DNA of 53,235 nt from Novosphingobium sp. (GTDB lineage: Bacteria; Pseudomonadota; Alphaproteobacteria; Sphingomonadales; Sphingomonadaceae): the NCBI GenBank assembly GCA_017745295.1, contig JAGHZR010000027.1, positions 1 through 53,235 of the forward strand. Direction: 5' to 3'. The position numbers and the translations under genes are program-made. The notes under the pieces were generated by a model. That model was not told where the DNA came from. It ran no database searches and saw nothing but the letters and a program-made list of their open reading frames with translations. Positions 8,017 to 16,039 of the stretch are shown here, piece by piece. How positions within the stretch are numbered: position 1 is the stretch's first letter; each line of letters opens with the position of its first letter.

Positions 8017-9498
8017 ATGATCGCGATGGCGCGGCTGAGGGCAAGCCGAATGCGACTTGTGCCCGGCTCGCCGCTGCTGTTCGTCGCCCTGGGGGCCGCG
8101 CTCAGAATTCCGATGTTCGGCAAGCCCGCGTTCCAGTCCGACGAGCAGTTCTATCTCCTCGTCGGCCAGCGCATGGCCGAGCGCGCGCTGCCCTTCGTCG
8201 ATATCTGGGATCGCAAACCCTACGGCCTGTTCCTGCTCTACCGCAGCGTATACACCCTGCCGTTCGATCCGGTCCTGACATACCAGATCGCCGGACTGGT
8301 CTTTTCGGTCCTGACGGCGCTCGTCATCGAACGCATGGCTCGCCGGATCGCGCCGCCCCGCGCGGCGCAGGCGGCGGGCCTTGCCTATCTGCTCTATCAG
8401 CCGATGTTCAACGTGGCGCTGGGCCAGTCGCCGGTGTTCTACAACCTGCCGGTCGCCCTTGCAGCAGCCCTCATGCTCGACGCCCGGCTGCGCGACGGCG
8501 ACCGCAGGCTGTTCCGGCGCGGAATGGCGGCGATGCTGCTCGTCGGGCTGGCCTTGCAGATCAAGTACAGCGTCGTGTTCGAAGGCATGGGTTTCGGCCT
8601 CATGCTGTTGGCACGCGGACATGCCGACGGCTGGAGCCTGCCGCGCCTCGCCGCAACGGGAATGGCATGGGCCTTGACCGCCCTCGCGCCGACACTGCTG
8701 GTGCTGGCTGGCTATGCGGCGACCGGCCATGCCGAAGCTTTCCTGCAAGCAAACTTCCTCTCGATCTTCGGCCGCACCGTCGATCAGGCAGACGCCTTCG
8801 CGCAGCTTGCCAAGGAAGGCCTAGCGCTGATCCCCTTTGCGCTGGCCATCGTGCTGGCCCCGAGCCGACTGCCGGCCTTGCGGGAAACGAACCCCGCAAT
8901 GCTCACCGGCATCCGCATCTGGGCCTGTGTCGCGCTGTTGGGATTTCTCGTGTTCGGAACCTGGTACGACCACTATCTCGGCCCGGTTCTCGTCCCGCTC
9001 TGCCTGCTAGCCGCGCCTGCACTGGCACGCACGACCCCCGGCGAGCGCTGGTACGGAGGCCTGCTGCTCGGCTTCGGCCTGCTCGGCGCGCTGGTGGTCC
9101 CGGCGCTGCAAGTCCGCGAGCGCGGAACGGCGGCAGATTTCGCTGCCGCCAGCGCCGCCGTGTCACGCGAACTCCATGGCCGCTGCCTCTACGTCTACGA
9201 GGGCGACAGCGCGCTCTACCGGACGACACGGGCCTGCATCCCGACCCGCTTCGCCTATCCCAGCCACCTCAACGCGATGAACGAGGCCGGAGCACTGGGC
9301 GTCGATCCCGTCGCCGAAGTCGGGCGAATTCTGGCCAGTCGTCCCGGCGTGATCGTCATCGCGGAATCAAGCCGCCCCAACCTGCCGAACCTCAGGTCGC
9401 GGGCGCAGATACGAAACGCCCTCGCGCGCTCCTATGAGCGCTACGAGGGCGTGGCAATCGGTACGCGGAAGTTCGGTCTCTACCGCCTGAGTCGCTGA
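8017..9498 (+). CDS. Membrane glycosyltransferase of the GT39/ArnT-PMT type
   Basis: A polytopic protein of 493 residues resembling dolichyl/polyprenyl-phosphate-sugar mannosyltransferases (GT-C fold). The first periplasmic loop has an acidic motif (FQSDEQFYLLVGQRM, then FVDIWDRKPYGLFLLY), where the catalytic acid of GT-C enzymes usually sits. It is followed by repeated hydrophobic segments and a soluble C-terminal part. The start ATG at 8017 has a good ribosome site (GAAAGGG). Starts further upstream would overlap the divergent MFS gene. Donor and acceptor are unknown; a role in cell-surface glycan or lipid modification is inference from the family. Confidence 0.75.
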   Translation: MIAMARLRASRMRLVPGSPLLFVALGAALRIPMFGKPAFQSDEQFYLLVGQRMAERALPFVDIWDRKPYGLFLLYRSVYTLPFDPVLTYQIAGLVFSVLTALVIERMARRIAPPRAAQAAGLAYLLYQPMFNVALGQSPVFYNLPVALAAALMLDARLRDGDRRLFRRGMAAMLLVGLALQIKYSVVFEGMGFGLMLLARGHADGWSLPRLAATGMAWALTALAPTLLVLAGYAATGHAEAFLQANFLSIFGRTVDQADAFAQLAKEGLALIPFALAIVLAPSRLPALRETNPAMLTGIRIWACVALLGFLVFGTWYDHYLGPVLVPLCLLAAPALARTTPGERWYGGLLLGFGLLGALVVPALQVRERGTAADFAAASAAVSRELHGRCLYVYEGDSALYRTTRACIPTRFAYPSHLNAMNEAGALGVDPVAEVGRILASRPGVIVIAESSRPNLPNLRSRAQIRNALARSYERYEGVAIGTRKFGLYRLSR

Positions 9499-9501
9499 AC
9501 C

Positions 9502-9681
9502 TCAGCGCGCCTTGGCGATCGAGAAGCCGTGCTGACGCGCAGCGTCCTTGGTCGATTCCTCGGTGCGGTTGAGCGCCTTGGCGATTTCCTTCAAACCCTT
9601 GCCCTTACCGGCAAGAGTCTGAAGCTTCTGCAGTTCCTCGGGCTTCCAGGGCTGCTTGTGCTTGGCGATCTTGTCGCTCAT
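9502..9681 (-). CDS. Small SANT/Myb-like helix-turn-helix protein, coupled to topA
   Basis: A 59-residue basic protein reading MSDKIAKHKQPWKPEE and on to QHGFSIAKAR, in good codon use. The pattern of W near residue 12, then KPEELQKLQTLAGKGKGLKEIAKAL and RTEESTKDAARQHG, looks like a single SANT/Myb-type tri-helix, with GLKEIAKALNRTEES as the likely recognition region. The start ATG overlaps the topA stop by four bases (ATGA), which argues strongly for a real, translationally coupled gene. It is too short for standard length filters. Function is not known; a role in binding DNA or nucleoid is a reasonable guess from fold, charge and linkage to topA. Confidence 0.8.
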   Translation of the reverse strand: MSDKIAKHKQPWKPEELQKLQTLAGKGKGLKEIAKALNRTEESTKDAARQHGFSIAKAR

Positions 9682-12302
9682 TCGGCGGCTTCCTTCTTGG
9701 CCTTGGCCGTAGTTTTTGGCGCTGCCTTCTTCGCGGCAGGCTTCTTCGCCGCCGGTTTCTTGGCGGCGGCAGGCTTGTCGCCATCCTTGGCTGCCGCTTT
9801 CTTGGCCGGAGCCTTCTTGGCAGCGGCCTTCTTCGGGGCAGCCTTCTTCTTCACCGGCCCCTTGGCGGCCTTTTCGTCGATCAGGGTGATCGCCTGTTCG
9901 GCCGTCAGGTCTTCCGGCTTCTGGTCGCGCGGCAGCGTCGCGTTCGTCGTGCCGTCAGTGACATAGGGGCCATAGCGGCCTGCCAGCACCTTGATCTCGC
10001 CGCCCGAAGTCGGGTGCGCGCCCAGCACCTTGATCGGCTCCGCCTTGGCGCGCGCGGCGCCGCCGCGATTGGCGGCATCGGCCAGCATCGAAACCGCCGC
10101 GTTCATGCCGGTGTCGAAGACTTCGGCCGTGTTGCGCAGGCGCGCATACTTGCCGTTATGCGCCAGATAGGGGCCGTAGCGACCGATGCTGGCGGTAATG
10201 TTCTCGCCGGTTTCGGGGTGCGGACCGACCGTGCGCGGCAGGCTGAGCAGCTTGATCGCCCATTCCAGCGTCAACTCGTCGATGTCCTTGGGGATCGAGG
10301 CGCGCTTCGCCTCCTTGCCCTCGCCGAGCTGGATATAGGGACCGAAGCGCCCCGAACGGCGCACGATATCGAGGCCGGTCTCCGGATCCTGCCCCAGCGA
10401 CTCGTCGACGCCGCCGTCCGCGCTACCGCCGGGCTGCGCGAACTTGCGGGTGAACTTGCACTCGGGATAGTTCGAGCAGGCCACGAAAGCGCCGTAACGT
10501 CCGCCGCGCAGCGAAAGACGACCCTCGCCGCACTTGGGGCAAAGGCGCGGGTCGGTGCCGTCCGCCTTGGGCGGGAACAGGTAGTCGGAGAGGAATTCGT
10601 CGAGCGCCTCGGTCACTTCCGAAGGCTTCTTCTCCATGACTTCGTCGGACTTCAGCTTGAAATCGCGCCAGAAGGCTTCGAGCAATGCCTTCCATTCCTG
10701 GCGGCCGCCGGACACGTCATCCAGCTCGTCTTCCATGCCCGCGGTGAATTCGTAAGCGACATAGCGCGGGAAGAAGCGTTCGAGAAACGAAGTGAGCAGT
10801 CGGCCCGATTCTTCTGCGAAGAAACGGTTTTTCTCGGTGCGAACGTAGTTGCGGTCCTTGATGACCTGGATCGTCGCCGCATAAGTCGAAGGACGGCCGA
10901 TGCCGAGTTCTTCCAGACGCTTGACGAGGCTGGCTTCGGAGAAGCGCGGCGGCGGCTGGGTGAAGTGCTGTTCGGCGGTGACGTCCTTCTTGGCGGGCAT
11001 GTCGCCCGACTTCATGAAGGGCAACAGGCCCGAATCGTCCTCGTCCGACTTGTTGTCCTGGCCTTCCTCGTAGACGGCGAGGAAGCCGGGGAACTTCACG
11101 ACCTGCCCCGAGGCGCGCAGTTCGTGCTGGCCGGTGCCGTCGCGCAGGGTGACGGTGGTGCGCTCCAGCGCGGCGGAGGCCATCTGGCTGGCCATCGCGC
11201 GCTTGAAGATCAGGTCGTAGAGACGGCCTTCGTCGCCCGAACCGTAGCGGTCCTTGGTGAAGTCGGTCGGACGGATCGCCTCGTGGGCTTCCTGCGCGTT
11301 CTTCGCCTTGGTCTGGTAGACGCGCGGCTGCTCGGGCAGGTAGTGGCCGGAGAACCGGTCGGTGATCGCGGCACGGGCGGCCGAAATCGCGCTCGGGTCC
11401 ATCTGCACGCCGTCGGTACGCATGTAGGTGATCGCGCCCGCCTCGTAGAGCGTCTGCGCCACGCGCATCGTCTGGCTGGCCGAGAAGCCCAGCTTGCGTG
11501 CGGCCTCCTGCTGAAGCGTCGAGGTGGTGAACGGCGGCTGCGGGTTGCGCTTGTGCGGCTTGGTTTCGACCGATTCGACCTTGAAGGCGCCGCTTTCGAC
11601 CGCGGCCTTGGCGCGCATCGCGGTGCCTTCCTCGCCGATGCTCAGGCGGTCGAGCTTCTTGCCCTCGAAGGCCACCAGCTTGGCGGTGAAATCGGTGCCG
11701 TCATGCGCCATCTGCGCCGCGACCGACCAGTATTCCTGCGGCTTGAACGCCTCGATCTCGCGCTCGCGGTCGACGATCAGGCGCAGCGCCACCGACTGCA
11801 CGCGGCCCGCCGACTTGGCACCCGGCAGCTTGCGCCAGAGCACCGGCGAGAGCGTGAAGCCGAACAGATAGTCCAGCGCGCGGCGGGCGAGGTAGGCGTC
11901 GATCAGGTCCTGGTCCAGCTCGCGCGGCTGGGTCATCGCCTTGGTGACGGTGTCCTTGGTGATCGCGTTGAACGTCACGCGCTGCACGTCCTTGGGCAGC
12001 ACGCGGCGCTTGGCCAGCAGCTCGCGGACGTGCCAGGAAATAGCCTCGCCTTCGCGATCAGGGTCAGTCGCGAGGATCAGGCGGTCGGCCCCCTTGGCGG
12101 CGTCGGCAATGGCCTTCACCTGCTTCTGCTTGTCGCCGTAAAGCTCCCAGTCCATCTCGAAGCCCTCGTCCGGGCGGACGGAGCCGTCCTTGGGCGGAAG
12201 GTCGCGGACGTGGCCGTAGCTGGCGAGAACCTTGTAGTCCTTGCCGAGGTACTTCTCGATGGTTTTCGCCTTGGCCGGCGATTCTACGATGACTAGCTGC
12301 AT
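9678..12302 (-). CDS. topA: DNA topoisomerase I (type IA)
   Basis: An 874-residue enzyme that relaxes negative supercoils. The Toprim domain opens the protein (IVESPAKAKTIEKYLG with Glu7; DPDREGE at 80-86 binding Mg). The catalytic tyrosine is Tyr293 in ITYMRTDG. One zinc-ribbon-like motif survives near 590-620 (CPKCGEG and CSNYPEC). It is followed by three repeats with the signature GR(F/Y)GPY. The last about 65 residues are almost entirely Lys, Ala and Pro, a disordered basic tail likely to hold DNA. The gene lies downstream of plsY-dprA on the same strand, after a 160-base gap with a hairpin in its leader. Confidence 0.97.
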   Translation of the reverse strand: MQLVIVESPAKAKTIEKYLGKDYKVLASYGHVRDLPPKDGSVRPDEGFEMDWELYGDKQKQVKAIADAAKGADRLILATDPDREGEAISWHVRELLAKRRVLPKDVQRVTFNAITKDTVTKAMTQPRELDQDLIDAYLARRALDYLFGFTLSPVLWRKLPGAKSAGRVQSVALRLIVDREREIEAFKPQEYWSVAAQMAHDGTDFTAKLVAFEGKKLDRLSIGEEGTAMRAKAAVESGAFKVESVETKPHKRNPQPPFTTSTLQQEAARKLGFSASQTMRVAQTLYEAGAITYMRTDGVQMDPSAISAARAAITDRFSGHYLPEQPRVYQTKAKNAQEAHEAIRPTDFTKDRYGSGDEGRLYDLIFKRAMASQMASAALERTTVTLRDGTGQHELRASGQVVKFPGFLAVYEEGQDNKSDEDDSGLLPFMKSGDMPAKKDVTAEQHFTQPPPRFSEASLVKRLEELGIGRPSTYAATIQVIKDRNYVRTEKNRFFAEESGRLLTSFLERFFPRYVAYEFTAGMEDELDDVSGGRQEWKALLEAFWRDFKLKSDEVMEKKPSEVTEALDEFLSDYLFPPKADGTDPRLCPKCGEGRLSLRGGRYGAFVACSNYPECKFTRKFAQPGGSADGGVDESLGQDPETGLDIVRRSGRFGPYIQLGEGKEAKRASIPKDIDELTLEWAIKLLSLPRTVGPHPETGENITASIGRYGPYLAHNGKYARLRNTAEVFDTGMNAAVSMLADAANRGGAARAKAEPIKVLGAHPTSGGEIKVLAGRYGPYVTDGTTNATLPRDQKPEDLTAEQAITLIDEKAAKGPVKKKAAPKKAAAKKAPAKKAAAKDGDKPAAAKKPAAKKPAAKKAAPKTTAKAKKEAAE

Positions 12303-12325
12303 ACTTTCAGACTCTGTGTGCCCCT

Positions 12326-12371
12326 GGGCGCCAATGCGCCCTTACGTGTGCGCATATACGTGTACGCATAG
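12326..12371. promoter_or_regulatory. topA leader hairpin and tandem 14-base repeat
   Basis: Between topA and dprA. GGGCGC and GCGCCC (12326-12331, 12336-12341) form a hairpin about 25 bases before the topA ATG. Next to it, ACGTGTGCGCATAT (12344-12357) is followed directly by ACGTGTACGCATAG (12358-12371), a tandem duplication with two mismatches. The alternating purine-pyrimidine runs (GTGCGCATATACGTGTACGCAT) could favour Z-DNA under supercoiling. A regulatory role is inference. Confidence 0.4.
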
Positions 12372-12462
12372 GGTGGGAAGCCATTGGGCGCTTCGTCAAG
12401 CCCGGAGATATTGCCTGGATGTGGCTCGTTCGTTTCCACGCCCCCGCCCCGGAAATGCGGCC

Positions 12463-13596
12463 TCATGCCAGACTGACCCGCCCCCCCGCATGGCGCAGGA
12501 GCCTGCCGCCGATCTCCAGTTCCAGCAAGGCCATGTGGATGGCCGGTGCCCCCGCGCCCGATTGCCGAATCAGTTCGTCGACGGCGACGGGCGCGGTGGA
12601 GAGCAGATCGGCGATCTCGATTTCCGTGTCCTGCCCGGCTTCTTCCGGGACGGGATGCCATTCGGGACGCCCCTCGCGAACACCCGTCCGCACCGCACCG
12701 TCGAAGCCGGAAAGCAGCTCGATCACGTCCTCCACCGATTGCACCAGCACGGCACCGTCGCGGATCAGCTGGTTGCAACCGTGCGAGCGCGGATCGAGCG
12801 GCGATCCGGGCACGGCCATGACCTCTCGCCCCATCTCTCCCGCCAGCCGCGCGGTGATGAGCGATCCCGACTTGGGCGCCGCCTCGACGACGATCGTACC
12901 GGCAGCAAGCCCGGCGATGATGCGGTTGCGGGTGGGAAAATGGCGCGCCAGCGGCTCGGTGCCGGGCGGTTGCTCGGCCAGCAGCAGGCCCTCGGTCGCC
13001 ACGCGCGCCTGCAATTCGGCATGTTCGGGCGGATAGGCCAGGTCGATTCCGCTGGCGATGACGCCGACGGTCGCGCCGCCCGACAGCGCGCCCTGATGCG
13101 CGGCGCCATCGATCCCGCGCGCCAGTCCGGAGACGACCGTGAAACCGGCCTCCGCCAGTCCATGGGCGAAGTCCCGCGCCAGACGCACCGCCCCCGCCGA
13201 GGCATTGCGCGCACCGACGATCGCGACGGTGGGACGGCCAAGCACGCCAGTATCGCCCCGGAACGTCAGGATCGGCGGCGCCCCTTCCGAATAGGCAAGC
13301 AGCGCCGGATAGTCTGGAGAATCGTGGAAAAGATAGCGTGCCTCGGCCTTGCGGGTAGCGGCGATCTCCGCCTGCACGCGGCGCTCCGGTGCTGCCTCGT
13401 AGCCCTTGCCTGCCCGCCCGGCGAGGTCCGGCAGCGCATCGAGCGCAGCGCGGGCATCGCCGAAACGCGCCAGGAGCTGCATGTACGTGACCGGGCCGAT
13501 ATGAGGAGAACGCAGGAGCCGGATGCGGGCGAAGGCTTCCTCCTGCGAAAGGCCCGCTGCCGCCTTGGCTTCCTGTTCCCCCCCTTGCCCTGTCAC
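12463..13596 (-). CDS. dprA: DNA-processing protein DprA (Smf)
   Basis: A 377-residue single-stranded-DNA-binding protein that loads RecA on incoming DNA during natural transformation. An N-terminal helical region (EAFARIRLLRSPHIGPVTY) precedes the Rossmann-like core, with VAIVGARNASAGAVRLARD near 125 and FTVVSGLARGIDGAAHQGAL near 150. The proline-rich EQPPGTEPLARHFPTRNRIIAGLA that follows is diagnostic. A winged-helix C-terminal domain (about 310-377) is present. The start ATG overlaps the plsY stop by four bases. The protein is also present in many bacteria not known to be competent. Confidence 0.95.
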   Translation of the reverse strand: MTGQGGEQEAKAAAGLSQEEAFARIRLLRSPHIGPVTYMQLLARFGDARAALDALPDLAGRAGKGYEAAPERRVQAEIAATRKAEARYLFHDSPDYPALLAYSEGAPPILTFRGDTGVLGRPTVAIVGARNASAGAVRLARDFAHGLAEAGFTVVSGLARGIDGAAHQGALSGGATVGVIASGIDLAYPPEHAELQARVATEGLLLAEQPPGTEPLARHFPTRNRIIAGLAAGTIVVEAAPKSGSLITARLAGEMGREVMAVPGSPLDPRSHGCNQLIRDGAVLVQSVEDVIELLSGFDGAVRTGVREGRPEWHPVPEEAGQDTEIEIADLLSTAPVAVDELIRQSGAGAPAIHMALLELEIGGRLLRHAGGRVSLA

Positions 13597-14180
13597 GGTT
13601 TCTTGCTGCCCCCGATCTTCGGCTCGGTGCCGGCGCGCAGGCGGGCGATGTTCTCGCGGTGCTGGAACAGCACGGTGGCCGCGATTACCGCCAGCACGGC
13701 GGCGGCCTCACCCCGGCCCAGCAGCAGCGCCGCGATGGGTGCGGTAACGGCGGCGATCATCCCCGCCACCGAGGAAATCCGGACCGTCAGCAGCAGGCCG
13801 ATCCAGGTCAGCGCATAGACCAGCCCTACCGGCCAGGCGAGGCCGAAGGCGATGCCCGCCGTCGTCGCGACGCCCTTGCCGCCCTTGAAGCCCAGCCAGA
13901 CCGGGAAACAGTGCCCGAGAAACGCGCCGAGCGCCGCCAGCCAGGTCCATTCCGGCAGGAAATGCGCGGCGATCAGCACCGCCGCAAGGCCCTTGAGCAA
14001 GTCGAGCAGCAAGGTCGCGGCGGCCAGCCCCTTGCGGCCGGTGCGCAGGACGTTGGTGGCCCCGATGTTGCCCGAACCGATCGCGCGCAAGTCGCCCGCG
14101 CCCGCTATCCGGGTGATGAGAAGGCCGAAAGGCACCGAACCGAGGGCATAGCCCAGCACAAGGGCGAGAATCCATTCCAT
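13593..14180 (-). CDS. plsY: Glycerol-3-phosphate acyltransferase PlsY
   Basis: A 195-residue polytopic membrane enzyme that acylates glycerol 3-phosphate from acyl-phosphate, the first committed step of phospholipid synthesis. Three conserved cytoplasmic loops are visible: GSVPFGLL and the following SGNIGATNVLRTGRKG, then GHCFPVWLGFKGGKGVATTAG, and a later VRISSVAGM loop. Five hydrophobic segments fit the family. It is the first gene of plsY-dprA and diverges from murI. Confidence 0.96.
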   Translation of the reverse strand: MEWILALVLGYALGSVPFGLLITRIAGAGDLRAIGSGNIGATNVLRTGRKGLAAATLLLDLLKGLAAVLIAAHFLPEWTWLAALGAFLGHCFPVWLGFKGGKGVATTAGIAFGLAWPVGLVYALTWIGLLLTVRISSVAGMIAAVTAPIAALLLGRGEAAAVLAVIAATVLFQHRENIARLRAGTEPKIGGSKKP

Positions 14181-14289
14181 GCGTCGCTCTTAGCGACTTG
14201 CGCGGCATTGGCGAAGGGACTTGCAGCAATGAACATTGCCCTTTCCCGCCGTGAGCGATTAACAGGGTGCAAGGTCCAGGAATAAAGCC

Positions 14290-15123
14290 ATGCCGTCCCC
14301 CGTTCTCGATACCCCCGCCCTCTCTTCCGTCGATCCCGCCGCGCCGATCCTGCTGTTCGATTCGGGCGTCGGCGGCCTCACCGTGCTGGGCGAACTGCGC
14401 AAGGTGCTGCCACAGGCCCCGGTGATCTACGCGGCGGACATGGCGGGCCTGCCCTACGGCACCAAGACCGAGGCCCAGGTCACGGCCCGCGTCGCCGGAC
14501 TGCTCGGCCGCATGACCGAGCGTTTCGCCCCGCGCCTCGTCTGCATCGCCTGCAACACCGCCTCGACGATCGCGCTCGGCATGGTGCGCGAAGTGCTGGA
14601 AGTGCCGGTGGTCGGCACCGTCCCCGCGATCAAGCCCGCGGCGGCGATGACCCGCAGCGGCGTGATCGGCCTGCTCGGCACCCAGGCGACGATCCGCCAG
14701 GCCTATGTCGACCGGCTGGAGCAGGAATTCGCAGGCGACAAGCGCCTGCTGCGCTACGGCGGTCCCGGCCTGGTCGAGGCGGCGGAAGCCAAGCTGCGCG
14801 GCGAGCCGGTCGATCCTGCCGCGATCGCCCGCGCCGCCGAAGCCTTGCGGGCCATGCCCGGCTGCGAGGACATCGACACGGTCGTGCTCGCCTGCACCCA
14901 CTTCCCGCTGCTGGAAGAGGAACTGGCGCAGGCTTTCGGCCCCGGCGTACGCTTCGTCCACGGCGCCGAAGGCATCGCCCGGCGAATCGCCCAGCTGACC
15001 GACGGACAGGATTTCGCGCGCCAGATCCCCGATCGCGCGCTGTTCACCGGACCGGGCGAATTCCCCGGAGCCTACGGCGCGGCGCTGGCCCGCTATGGGC
15101 TGCCCGAAGGCGGAAGGTTTTGA
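14290..15123 (+). CDS. murI: Glutamate racemase
   Basis: A 277-residue cofactor-independent racemase supplying D-glutamate for peptidoglycan. The two catalytic cysteines are visible: Cys88 in IACNTAS and Cys202 in LACTHFPLL. The substrate-binding DSGVGGLTV begins at residue 24, and LPYGTK is near 54. The first about 20 residues are a non-conserved extension common in alphaproteobacterial enzymes. The stop codon overlaps the TTG start of the next gene, so the two are probably co-translated. Confidence 0.95.
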   Translation: MPSPVLDTPALSSVDPAAPILLFDSGVGGLTVLGELRKVLPQAPVIYAADMAGLPYGTKTEAQVTARVAGLLGRMTERFAPRLVCIACNTASTIALGMVREVLEVPVVGTVPAIKPAAAMTRSGVIGLLGTQATIRQAYVDRLEQEFAGDKRLLRYGGPGLVEAAEAKLRGEPVDPAAIARAAEALRAMPGCEDIDTVVLACTHFPLLEEELAQAFGPGVRFVHGAEGIARRIAQLTDGQDFARQIPDRALFTGPGEFPGAYGAALARYGLPEGGRF

Positions 15124-15938
15124 CGCCGCGCTTCAACCTGCTGCTGCTCATTCTGCTGCTGCTCGTCGGCGTCCCCCTCTACTGGTTTCAGCTCGACCGC
15201 AGCGCCCCCGGCGCCAAGGCCTATCCTCTCGACATCGCCCGCCTGCGGGACCTCGCCACCGGCATGCCGGGCCAAGCGCCCACCGAACTGCGGCAGGAAG
15301 TCGTCGGCTATCGTTCGGTTCTTTCCAACGGGATTGCGGCGGGCAGCGGATTCCATCCTGAGCGGCTGGCAGTCCGCGCGTTCGAGGCGGTCGTGCCCGG
15401 TCGGCCGCCGATCCTGATCGACGCCGGGACAACGCCGCGCGAGGCGAAGAAGCGCGATATCGAGAACTTCGACGCCGCCGCCCAGTACCGTGTCGATCAC
15501 CTCGCCGAGACGGCGGCGATGAAACTCGTCCTGCTGGACCGGCCGCTCCATCGCGGCAACCCGGTGCTGGCCTCTCCGGACGCACTCCCGCTTCCAGACC
15601 TCAGCGAAGGCGAGGCGCGCGCGGTGGCGCCGGGCGTGGTCGCCATTCCGTTGGCCGACCTGCCCGACCGGGCGATGATGGTCTACGTCCGGCTGGAGGA
15701 CGGCCGCGAGTTCCTCTTCACCGGCGATGTCGCCACGATGGACGCGAACTGGATGGAGCTTCGCCCTCCCGCCCGCACCTTCGCCGCGATGACCAACGGC
15801 AACGAACGCCGCGAGACGGTTTCCTGGCTGATGACGATCAAGGCACTCAAGCACGCGGCTCCGAAAATGACCATCGTCGCGGGCCACGAACCGCGCGATG
15901 TGGCAGGCATTGCAAGCGGGTTTGCAAAAGATCGATGA
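15120..15938 (+). CDS. Membrane-anchored metallo-beta-lactamase-fold protein with degenerate metal site
   Basis: A 272-residue protein with an N-terminal membrane anchor (about residues 5-23) and a periplasmic domain. Pieces of the metallo-beta-lactamase fold can be seen: strand LIDAGTTP (Asp101), a later LFTGDVA (Asp203), and MTIVAGHEP (His256). The diagnostic HxHxDH zinc motif that should lie between them is missing; the region carries VLLDRPLHRGNPVL instead. The start is TTG, overlapping the murI stop. The loss of most zinc ligands suggests a non-hydrolytic or altered activity. The fold call rests on the order of these motifs only and is moderate. Confidence 0.6.
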   Translation: MTPRFNLLLLILLLLVGVPLYWFQLDRSAPGAKAYPLDIARLRDLATGMPGQAPTELRQEVVGYRSVLSNGIAAGSGFHPERLAVRAFEAVVPGRPPILIDAGTTPREAKKRDIENFDAAAQYRVDHLAETAAMKLVLLDRPLHRGNPVLASPDALPLPDLSEGEARAVAPGVVAIPLADLPDRAMMVYVRLEDGREFLFTGDVATMDANWMELRPPARTFAAMTNGNERRETVSWLMTIKALKHAAPKMTIVAGHEPRDVAGIASGFAKDR

Positions 15939-16039
15939 CAGTCAACGAGACAAGCGACTGGCCATGTCTTCAACGATCATGTATTTGCCCGCAGCAACGG
16001 GTAAAAACCCTTTCAAGGCGAACGCAGGATAGAGCCTCG

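Noticed and set aside
10014..12296. A 760-codon open frame antisense to topA
   Set aside because: Same GC artefact. topA has all catalytic motifs in the minus frame; the antisense product is low-complexity and has no ribosome site.
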